From Acanthaster planci (lineage: Eukaryota; Echinodermata; Asteroidea; Valvatida; Acanthasteridae), in assembly GCF_001949145.1 (NCBI RefSeq), contig NW_019091522.1, positions 1 to 56,504 of the forward strand: 56,504 nucleotides of DNA, given 5' to 3'. Under the pieces are notes generated by a model. The model worked only from the letters and a program-made list of their open reading frames with translations, did no database searches and was not told the DNA's origin. The position numbers and the translations under genes are program-made. Below, piece after piece: positions 35,001 to 47,000 of this stretch; position 1 is the first letter of the stretch; every line of letters begins with the position of its first letter.

Positions 35001-38000
35001 TTGACTTCGCCAGTTTGGGCGATTGACATCAAGTCCGAGCTTTGCATAACTGCACTTAGGTGCAGTAACAAAATCGTGGCTCGGTGTGACAATGCATTTT
35101 TGTCATCTCTGACTTTTGAACCGAAATGATAAGATCATGATAAGATCACTAAATATACCTTCTCCTATACCGTTACATAATTGACTTATTGATCCTCTAC
35201 ATAAAATAGTATAGCAATGACGTAGCCTTGAGAGTGATGCAATCTCTAGATCTAGAATGGAAGCTTCCTACCCAAGCCCAGTCCAGAAATTCTTAGCCAG
35301 TTTTACTCATTTCTTGGATAACTGAATTACATAGCAGGGGTAGACCTATAATATTTTTGCAAGGGTAAATTGGGAATTTTAGGTATTACAATTTGGGTAC
35401 TTCATGTAGTTGTCTCCGTTGGTGAAGCTATTTAAACTCTGTTTTGTCCTTAACTGCATTCCATCCTGAAGACCGACGTAGGCCCTTGAAAATGTCAATG
35501 AGAAGAGAGGGGTTGACCCCCCCACCTCCTGGATCCGCACTTGCAATGGATCAGGGCATGGCATGGAGAATTAATTATTCTTCAAGGATCTGTTGTCAGT
35601 AGTTATATTGCATGTTGCCTCCTACGGAGCAAAAGAAATAGAGAAAGCTAAGCAAAGCATACGCCATAACTTGTACGTAATATTTAATCCACAATAATGA
35701 AACAGCACAGGTTTACAAAAACAGAGAAGCGTAGGTCGATCATTCATTATTAGCTGAGGAGCCCCGCCTGCTTAATAGGCATTAGCCATCAACTATAATT
35801 AGGCCCATATTGTGTATTTCCTACATGTTTAAAAGGTTTCATTGTTTTTTAATATACTTCTCAGAAGATGAAACTTTTTGTTTTAAAGTCATGCATCTTC
35901 TGAAAGGGAGTCTTTATTTTTAAAAAGGGGTTTGATTAACTGAGTGGAAAATGTAACGGAATAATCGATACATTGACGGATGATTGAGTTACCGAACAAT
36001 CCCTGTGGGCCCAGTGCACGCTAACTATCCATACCGTATTCTTCATTTACGTACCAGTGATGAAAGGATGCTCACCCATGGAGAAAATATTTATAACTTT
36101 GCTCATTTTCTTTGAGAGAATTGAAAGCACGACCAATTCCAACAATATTGTGGGGCTCACTGTCATCTTTTCCCCTTTTCTGGTAAGATGGATCGCAACG
36201 ACCCAAATGCAGCCCACGGACGCCAGGAGGGCCCTCCCATGCTTCGACGAGCCCGCCTTCAAGGCCGTCTTTGACGTCGAGATTATCCACAGGTCTCATA
36301 TGACAGCGCTAGCCAACGGCATCGAACGGGACGGGGAGATCAAAGTGCCCGTGGGTACTGATGGTCGCTGGGTGGTGACCCGCTACAAGCGCATCCGGGA
36401 GATGTCTACATACCTGCTGGCTTTTGTTGTGTGCGATTTCAAGTACACTAACGCCACTACCGAAAACGGAATCTTGGTAAGAAATTTGCTCACGCCGTTG
36501 TCGTCTGTTCTGTTTGTATTCGTCTGCTGACAGTTCTCTTGGCCTTGGAATTAAACCTAATTATTTGTAAGGTGGGGAGGGGGGTCGAAATTTCTCATAA
36601 TTCTATTAAGTGGCTCTGTTTTGTGCTGTTTATGATATTTTCTGTTCAGTCGTATTCCTTGTAATAACAGGTTTCTACTGAAGTATACCAATATAGAATT
36701 TGTTATGACCAGTTCATTTTGATTTCTGCTTTTATTTTAATCATTCATATACTTGTTTGTTGTGTCGAAACGTGCAAAAGACGTTTTGGCTCCCGGTAAG
36801 GGCTGCTGTATCTCCCTGTTTGAAAAAAGCAACAATATTGAATTACCGTCGTGTTGTGTGGTACATATGGAGCGTCAAAAGTGGACAACCCCATTTTCTC
36901 ATTTTCTGCTGGTAGATTTTCGAGATTTTGGACTTTGCGTATAGCATTTTTAAAAAATGCAATTTTCCGCCAGCAGGAATTTGAATTTTATTTAGCAACT
37001 CTCGTGGCGCGTCAAAAGTGGACAACTAAAAACTTCAAATTCCCACTGGCAAAATTACTATCATGCTTCAAAAGTGGACAACCCCATTTTCTGCTTGTAG
37101 ATTTTCGGGTTTGGGGAATTTGCGTAAAGCAATTTCAAAAACTCACGCGTCAAAAGCGGACAACTAAAAACTTCAAATTACCACTAGAAAATTTTATTTG
37201 ATCCGCCCAAAGAGGACAACCCCATTTTAGAGGTTTTTTAGATGTACGGGTTTTTTAAAGTTACAACACCCCTTTTCATAAAACCAAATTTTCTGCTAGC
37301 AGAAATTTGGATTTTACTTTGCCCACGGCGGGGTGGTCCAAAAATGGACAAGTTGAAAACTGAAACGACCGCTGTACTCCCTACGCTCAGAATGGAACGG
37401 TCTTGGGAAGAGGGGAGTCCAAAATTAACGGTAGAGGGTCAGTGGTCTGACGGATGGCGTTACAGCTTGGACAAAATGTGGATGATTCCTATTGAGCGAC
37501 TTTCAGAAACCGGCCGCCGAAAGCCTGACAGTCCTCTTTGGTGCTGCAAACTCCCCAGCACCCGTGTAATTAGAAAGATGGTGGCGGCTTCCCGTTGGAC
37601 ATTTCCGTTTTAAATAAGTGAGCACATGATGATATGTGTCCCGTAAACGAGGCTAGCTGTAACAAACCATTTTGTCCTTGTCCAGTAGTATACTTGAATT
37701 TGTTGTGCAATGAAAAAAGGTCTGAATTGCAAAACATCGTGTTAAGAGAAGAAGCTAAATGCTGTTAAATCAAGTGAACCACGAGTTTCAAAAAGGGGAA
37801 AAATAGAGAAAGTAAAATGGGAAACAATAAAATGCAACTTGAACTTGCTGAATTAATTTTGACACCCCACAAATTCCAAAACACGTATTCAGCCAATAAT
37901 TCCAATCAAAAAGGGATAGCCACGACGAAAATAAATCTTTCAGCCAGTACACCTGTCGGTCACTGATATGACATCAAAGATTTAATTTAATATTTATCAT

Positions 38001-41000
38001 GCAAATCTTTGTTCAAATCATCAATACAAGCGGGCAGTTATAGTGGAGGCCTGGGTCATTATTATATGAAGACAAATGATTCAAAGTGACAATGTGGAGA
38101 GTTATAAATGCAATGAAAACACACAGTTTCAAGTGACGTACCAGAGCAGTCATCAGATACGTGTACTGTGAAATACATGGATGGTGAATTGGTGAAAAAA
38201 TGGTTGTTGCACTTTTGGGACTCCGAGTAACTTCCACTATACTCAGTTCATAATTTTTGTCAATCCTCGAAATCTTATTTTCAGTAATTTTCCTTAAAAT
38301 AATACTCCCCTCCGATAAATTCCATAAAATTCACATCCTTGACGTGAAGAAGGTCTGATCTTTTTCACAAAATCGGCTAGAATGAAATACAAGTTGCATG
38401 AAAAAGCAGCAAGGGAATGCCCAAATGACGCCTGATACCCGTCAACAGACGGCTCCGCACCTTTGCAGTACTACAGAAGACCATCACTCTGGCAGCCACT
38501 TCGCAACTTTCGTCCACATTATTTTTTTTTAGGGTCGGGTGATGCCAATCTTTCCAAGACCGTTCAATTTTAACGTAGGGAGAAAAGTGTCCGTCCAGTT
38601 TTTAACTTGTCCACTTTTGGACCACCTTGCAGTCATCAAAGTAAAATCCAAATTTCTGCATGTAAAAAAAATTGGTTTTCTGAAAAGGCATGGTGCAACT
38701 TCAAAAAATCCGAAAATCTTCTGACAGAAAATGAGAAAATGGGGTTGTCTTCTTTGGGAGCATCAACTAAATTTGCTAGTGGAAGTTTGAAGTTTTTAGT
38801 TGTCCACTTTTGACGTGCTACGAAGACTTCTTACAGTAAAATCCCAATTTTTGCTAGCAGAAAATTGAGGTTTTTGAAAATGCTTTACGCCAATTTCCCA
38901 AACCCTAAAATCTACTTGCAAAAAATGAGAAAATGGCGTTGTCCACCTTTGGAGCATGACAGTAATTTTGCCAGTGGGAATTTGACGTTTTTTGTTGTCC
39001 ACTTTTGACGCGCCACGAGAGCTGTTAAAGTAAAATCCAAATTTCTCCAAGTGGAAAATTGCGTTTTTTGAAAATACTTTAGGCAAAGTCCAAAATTCCG
39101 AGAATCTACCAGTAGAAAATGAGAAAATGGGGTTTTCCACTTTTGACGCTCAATGGGTACAAGCATCTTGGGGTTATGAACGGAGAGTGTGTGATGTTTG
39201 AATTGACATCAATCGGTACCACGTGGTCGTATGTAATGACTCATGGCACCCAATTTTTCGAATGTGTAAAGTGTCGATTTTGAATTCGTTCCTTTGATAC
39301 AAGACGTGGACATTTGCGACGGTGACACAGAGAAGTTTACTTACCTCATGCCATGTTAAGATAACCAATTATTTAAAAAAACAAATTTATTACGATAGTT
39401 CAGGGTTTGGTCACGCCCGGATGCCGTTGAGAACACTCGCTACGCATTGGACGTCGGCACAAGAATCCTGACTTATTTCGAAGAATACTTTGACTTCGCC
39501 TATCCCCTAGAAAAACAAGGTATGTGGAGCGATTGTTGACTCAAACTAAGGTTTGGACCCGTTCATTGAGCAACGATAAACGTTAGGTCTGAATTCTTAT
39601 ACCATGTCGCTTATATCAGTTAAATTTTCATAGCTTTCTGTTTTGTTCTTTCTTCTCTTACACTCTTCAGTGTAAAACTAATATAAAATTATGCCTTTCA
39701 ATCTGAAATAATTTCTCATTTGTCTTGTGTGTCAAAAGATCTCGATACATGCGATTGTACTCTGCCTGGAAAAAAAATCGGCGATTCATTACACCTTGAA
39801 AAATATATTTAAAATGTTTCTAAACATGATAGATGTACAAATTTACATGAGGCCGAATAACTTTATTGGAGGTTTTATTTGGATGTCCCATAGACATGGT
39901 GGCTATCCCAGATTTTAGTGCAGGTGCTATGGAGAACTGGGGCTTGATTCTTTACCGTGAGACGGCACTCCTGTACGATCCTGTACTAAACTCTGCCAGC
40001 AACAAACAACGCGTGGCAGTGGTTGTATCTCACGAACTAGCTCATCAGGTAAGGACAAAGATGGATCGGAGGGGTGGGGAAGGGGGCAACGGGGCCATGC
40101 ATGTTGCCCCCGAGAAAAACAGGCTAAGCCTGTTAAAATGCATTTATAGAGAGAATGTATGTTTTGGCGCTATGTACTGCCTATTCTCCAAAGGTGTGTG
40201 GAACGCGAAAAAATGAAGCCGCACACCTTTGAAAGACCACAACGATTACAGGAAGATAATTATTGGCAATTTATGTTCATCCCCTTGAGAAAAATGAGTT
40301 CCGAAAACAGGCTTTTGGCTCCACTCTTGGGTCAGGGGTTCTCCATATGCAAGACACTGTAGCCTGAAGAAATCACAGAGAGAGAATGCAGAGCGGAACG
40401 ATTATTGCTGGAAAAACTCTTCATAAAATATAGACAATAACTCGGCAGGATTGGAGCACAAGTCGTAAGACTGGAAAACGAATAAATGACCACCGTGCCA
40501 TTCCGAATATTAACAGTTATTGGATGTAATTGCGCAAGCCGTTACTTACTTTTATTTGGATTAACAGTTGGGAAAGCTTAGTTATCAGATCATTTCACTA
40601 GACATTTTTGTCGCCACTTAATGTTTACTAAGCATACCTTTCCCCTATTTTCCTTAGTGGTTTGGTAACCTTGTCACTCCTGAGTGGTGGGATGACCTGT
40701 GGCTAAATGAAGGTTTTGCAAGCTACGTGGAATACTTGGGAGTTGACAAAGTCGAAACAGAGTGGCAGATGGTATGTGGAACAAACTTTCAGTTCAAATC
40801 AGTTAAATGGTGGTACTGAAAATCAGGTAACTGTTTGCATCTGATTGAAAACTTAGAATTCATTTAACTGGTCTCTGATCTATTTTAGACCGCAGATGAT
40901 GAGAAAAGTTGCGCAAATTCGAATGGGTCAGAAACACAGTTGTTAAGAAAAAAATCGGTGTAGTTTTATTTACAATGTGGTTTCTGTCAGCGAAAACTGG

Positions 41001-44000
41001 AAAGTTTGTTCATAGTCGGCATTTAAGCAAGTTTCATTATTTCAAAAAAAGATGTACATATTTTTCGATTGTCAACTCGTCCCTCTCCATTCTGCGCAGA
41101 AATTACAATTCTTAGTTGAAGACCTGCAGCCGGTTTTTACTGAGGATGCCCTGGGTACATCCCATCCGGTCAAGGTACCCGTTGGAGCTCCTGCAGAAAT
41201 CAACGAAATTTTCGACTCGATCTCCTATCAAAAGGTATGCTACTGAACCAATTTATCAATGGACAGAAACATGCATTTATAACACACATTTCGTTTTTTC
41301 AAATAGTCCAGAAACTTTGTTATAACTGTACTTTTACGCTGTGTGTTGAAGGCAGGTTGGGAGGGCTCAGAAGTCGAAAGATTTTCCTCCAACTCCGCAT
41401 TTTGCCACGTGACTCTCTGAACCTCATTAAGTTCCAGTCATTTCGTATATAACTCAATCTAAAACAGGGAGCCTCAATCATTCGCATGCTGGACAACATT
41501 CTGACTGAGGAAGTTTTCAAGATGGGCCTAAATTATTACCTCTTTGAACGATTCTATGGCAACGCAAACTCTGACGACTTGTGGACTGTACTCACTTATG
41601 TAAGTATACAATTGGTTACCCGTGATTTCCTCCCGAAAAATTCAATACCTTTCGAGAAACGGAAAATAAGACCACTGAACAATCACCGTTTTGAAGAAAA
41701 GTCTTAATAAATCTCTGAAAATGAGCTCAATGACACGTAGGGCCTACTTTTCACTGGAGCAAAATTAAAAGTTTTACCTGTGATTGACCTGAACTTCGAT
41801 ATGATAGTACATATTAAACTCATTTATGAAGCTTGTCATTGAAATGCGTGATATCTTGTAATCTTATTTAGTTCTTCATTAATAATGGGGGAAAATCGAC
41901 TTTGTCTAAATCCTTTGAGTGCACACCCAACGTTTCTTAATTGTTTGTTTTTGCAGCGAGTGTTTGGTTTCTATAGGACGGTCATATATGGATATCATAC
42001 GGTTTAATCCAACTCCACAGGATTTGCAGTGCCTTTTCCTGATAATCTCTCATACTTAACAAAATCCTTTAATCGCATTTGCTTTTCAGGCCGATAAAGG
42101 CATAGGAAATAACGACGTAAAGAAAATCATGGACACTTGGACTCTTCAGATGGGATACCCGTACGTGACTTTCGAGAGGAACGGAAACTCGCTTACGGCT
42201 ACACAGAAGCACTTCTTGAATAACCCGAACAGCACAGTGGAGGACGGAAAGTTTGGGAACCTAGGGTAAGGCTCTCAATAATCTGGGGTAGAAAATGTTG
42301 CGGCAAATACACAGCGTTTAAGGACAAAAAGAAAATACAAAGTCAAACAATATAGGTCAGACTATTAAAACACAAGTCACTTGTCGAGGATATGATTTTT
42401 ATCAAAGGATAGCTTTGGTATCCCGAAATAATGGACAAAATACTTCTTTCACCACCTTACCGAGTAAGACGGAGATATTTCTTGAAGATAGGAGATCTGA
42501 AACATTACCCAGGTAAAACATTTTTGGAATTGATGGGAGGGTAGAATTCAGTTTTTGTTATAAGTCCGTTGCATGACGACTTCAACCTTCGAAGATATGG
42601 TGAAGGGAACAAATGGGACAGTAGTTGGAAGCCCCATTTTCAGAGTCAGAGTTACCCTTATAAATTTTTCCCGAAATGCACTGATTCATTCATTTCCCTT
42701 GAACAGGTATTTGTGGTATGTTTACCTGCTCTACGCACATAAATCCTACCAAGATTACGACAATCCGATGACAATGTGGATGAATAAAGAACGAAGTGGT
42801 AAGGAGCGCCGTCTTATCCCCCAAGTTCTCTCTGTATCATTATCTTATGCTATTAGTAGGCTGTGTCCGACACGGACTTCTCGGGCCACGGCTCCGATTT
42901 TTGTCAGCCTTTCTCCGCATATTTCCACTGAGTGAAGGCCAAGCGCCAGCCCGAGGCAGTAGATTTGGATGCACCTTCAGACAACGTCAGTTTAACATTT
43001 AAACTTTATTGCTTCGAATAGCTTTTAAAGTTTCAAAAATGACCAAGAAACCGGTACTCTATCTTATATCAAGAACATTCTTTTAGGTATTCTTTGATGT
43101 TCTAAAACAAACCCAAAATGTCAACATTAAGAACCAAGTGTAGTGAGCTTCCGCGTGTGGGCATCCTCACAGTTAAATAAAATAAGCATTTCCATGCTTG
43201 TACATTACATGTATAAAGGGTCATCTACTCTCCTTAAGGTTTTAGCTATTTTAAAGAGCTCTTTGCTCAGTATTCGTTTTCTTCCACAGTTGAACTGAGC
43301 TTGGGTGACAGTTACAACGATAATGACTGGTATCTGGTCAATATTAAGCAGTATGGTTACTATCGAGTCAACTACGACCTAGAGAACTGGGAACGACTTA
43401 GTGAACAATTGATGGCTGACCACACGGTGAGTTGTGAAGGGGAGACGGGGGCCAACGGGAGGCATTCGAATGTTATTTGTCTAATTCTAATCTTGAAAGT
43501 TGCTCGATCTGCGATGTTATAATCCATCACTATCCGTCTGCAAGGGACCAGGAAGATTGTGTTACGATCGAGATGACAGACCCTGTACGTGTGAATATGA
43601 AATACATGTGTGACTAGAGTTTTAATGGTGTACCAGCCGGGAGTTTAACATTCGCATATAGGCCTACCCAAAATGTTTCTTCCCGCTTTTTTTGCCTCAA
43701 GGTGATACCAATCGAAAACAGAGCTGCCCTTATCGACGATGCATTCAATCTTGCCAGGGCAGGCGTAATCGAACAGACGACTGCGTTAAGTCTAACTAAA
43801 TACCTGACGAAAGAGAGGGAATACTTACCATGGGAATCCACACTGGTTGTTATCTCCTACATCCGGGACATGTTCAGCCGTTACTCCGGTTACGGCCCTC
43901 TTGAGGTACAAACTTTGACACGGGATTTATGTTAATACTTAACGGTACTATTTTGACAAAAATGTAAACTTTATAAAACGACCTCAGGTAGAGGTTCACG

Positions 44001-47000
44001 GCATTTACTTTCGTTGTTATCTTGACACCGTTTCAGAAATATTGGATAAATGAGCGATTTGGGTTTCAGGTCAAGTGATGTGAATTTGTCCACTGGGCTA
44101 AGATTTACGGAAGCCAGTTTTCCCGTAATTCGTTAAGCAAACTTAAATGGGGAATCGTTTTGTAGGATTGTCATATCCTAGACTAAAAAACCGTTTTGAT
44201 TTATAGAAATACATGCTGAGACAGATTGAGCCGTTATATGACCAACTTGGATGGGACGACAATATCACTGATCCAGCCAATACACATTTGACTCAGTAAG
44301 TATTTTATGCATCTGTTAAGCGCAATCGTGAACCTTGCACAAATATATTGTACTCCATCTTGACTTGATTTGCCTTTGAATAACATTCATTCATAGGATA
44401 ATAATCTCAGGAGGCAGTACAATAAAGTTGTGCAAGGTTCAAGAATGGGCTTACCACACCCATTGACGTCTGCATTACTTCATCTAGTAAGTTTTACCAT
44501 CATTATTGAGACAATAGCTGCGGTGCCTCTTAGAAAACCACCAATTATGTCTACACCTTGGAAACAAACAGTGGTGAGCGTGTATAAAATTTGAATTTAT
44601 TACTGGCGAGGAACAGGCCCTACACCGGTTACAAACACGTGTTTAGACACAATCAACCACAATTTTTCCCATTTATAAACACCTCTTTGTTAAAAAAGTC
44701 AAAAAGCCGCAAGGACGGACAAAAATACGAACATTCGGCATTCTTGCTTCCTATTTGCTATCCATAATTAGGCGTCATTCACCAAAAAAGCAAACTGGCA
44801 CATTTGCTGTTTGTTTTCTCAATACGGCAACAATTAAATTTAAAAGATTCTGTTACATTTTCGGCGAAACTACATTTTACATGTTTGCAATTTTCATGGT
44901 GACTAGATATCAAGCGACATGACTCAGATGTCATGTTAAAACGTATGCAGACGATATTCCTTGCAACATTCTAACCTTCCTAGTTCAGGATAAATAAATA
45001 TGGGACAATTTGAAGAAAGTTGGTTTATAAATGGCCTTGAAGAAAGGTTGAGTCTGTACCGCAAACTTTCCTTACCTTACTTTTGGGGAATCATTGAGTT
45101 TCTTTGAACTACAAATATTTATGCTTACTGCAGATCCGTGACGTATTAAAATTACGCGAAAGTGAACATTCCGTATCCAGGTTCAGACCCCCTTTTACGC
45201 AGTAGGTATTGTCAAATTTGCAGTTGCAGTATCAAATGTTTAATAATACACAGTCATGTGACGCATTGTCGATAAATATAGGAAAAGTGAAACCGTCCCA
45301 GGTGTTTATTAATGATACATTTTGTGTCAGTTTACAAGGCAAGGTGTTTTTATGTAGAGCGTTTGGAATCCTTTTGGAAATCTCAGGTGCTATGCGATAA
45401 TTATTATGCCTTTTTCCATACCTTCAAGTCAAGAAAATCATTAGGTGTGTCAATTTTGTGTCTGTAAATAAGGGGAAAAGGATCAGCAATTGTATTTGTA
45501 CGGAGCATATACAGCAATGCTTCAAGAAACCGTTCAGAGTTACTGCCCGTTTATTTCGTCTTCTAACCCCAGGTTTTAGGTATTTTCTGATTTTTATGAT
45601 GGTGTATTAGTTACTCTGCCTGCCTCTCCAGCTCTCTTTTTAACCTTAAATTATCTCTCGTCAACAGGTATAACCGAATCAACGCCCTAGGGACAGCGTG
45701 CCGCTACGGCCACAAGGACTGTGTTACACAGGCTTCCAGGCTGTATAAGGAATACATGAGCAACCCAGATAAGAATCCGTAAGTAGTTATGTTGCATTTT
45801 CATAAAGAACCCTTTGAACTGGCAGCCGATAACCACCTCATATAGCGATCAATATTTGGGACCAAACCTTAATTTTGGATGAGAAAAGGGGGCATACCAA
45901 GCTTTACAAACCTGCACAATGTCATGTTTCTTCCAGAAAAAGCTGGCCATTAATAATAATTCGAAATCGACATTAACATGCCAAAAGAACTATTAGTGAA
46001 TTATCCATGAATGACTACGCAGAGAGTTACCACTGAAGAGTACCAATCCATGTATTTTATCTACGTCTTCACTTTCCATTTACCATTTCGATTAGAATCA
46101 CGCCCAATCTGAAATCAGTCGTCTACTGTAACGGCATTCGTTATGGTGGACAGGACGAGTGGGAATTTGGTTGGGAGAGATACGGCAACACGACTGATTC
46201 ATCGGAGAAATCCAAGTGGCTGAGTGCTCTAGCGTGTAGCAATGAACCCTGGATACTCAGCAGGTAAGATTGTGGCCAAAAATTGGAAGGGCGGCTGAAA
46301 TCAATGGTTTTGATTACAAACCTGTAAAATGCACCTTTGTGCCTCAACCTTATTTTAAACCTTGGTTTCACTATTTCATAGGGTATTTTAATGCCCTTTT
46401 GGAATTTATGCTGATGAGTATTTCAATATTTATGAGCAAAACTGTGATGTCGTCCCAGGAAGAAGCCTCAATGTTACATTGGTCTTTACACAAAAAAGTC
46501 CTGCATTTTTGTAGATTTTCCTGGACTAAGTTTTCTCTTCTTTGCTGATTCATTGTTGTTTATGTGTATAGCAATAAGGAACCATCAATCCCTCTCTCCA
46601 AAATGTTTTTAGTTGGTAAATTCTGGGTTCACAATTTGAATAGAAAATACACTGAACCATGTCTTCCCTGGATGACTTCACACCAACAGCGCCCCCAGTA
46701 GTCTGGAAAAACAGATAATTCCGATTGTTTAAAAGTGTGCACTTTTCAATGCGTTTCACGAAATGGGAGTGTGTTAAAGAAAAGTAAAAAGCTTTCACAC
46801 TTTCACGAAAGCGGAAACGAATTTATGACCTCAGATCAGACAATTGTGTTACGTTACGAGTTCGCAAAAGCTGAGCACATTTCAACTTGAACAAAATTTC
46901 GCTATAAAATTTTCGTGACTTCCAATTCGCTTCGCTTTCGCATTCACCTGAAGTATGAACCGGCCTTAAGACTTGGAAGGTTGCATGGTGGTGTGTCCGT

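Larger units (their letters stand above)
20010..36187 (+). other. 16.2-kb first coding intron
   Basis: The intron is phase 2. The AG at the end of exon 1 joins the A at 36188 to make Arg237, giving [11 protein letters not shown] with no residues missing compared with the family, so no coding exon is hidden here. Contents: an 18-bp direct repeat pair (21065-21141), a 23-bp minisatellite (23203-23522), a gap (26707-27407), a CGACG array (27567-27683), a dead Penelope-like element (28690-30030), and palindromic elements (31119-31308 and 31962-32128). The remaining stretches (20.0-21.0, 21.2-23.2, 24.4-26.7, 27.7-28.6, 30.1-31.1 and 32.2-36.2 kb) show me nothing assignable. Confidence 0.85.

Noticed and set aside
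20010-36187. A missing coding exon between exon 1 and exon 2
   Set aside because: The phases fit directly (AG|A = Arg) and the joined text has the length expected for the family, so no exon is needed.
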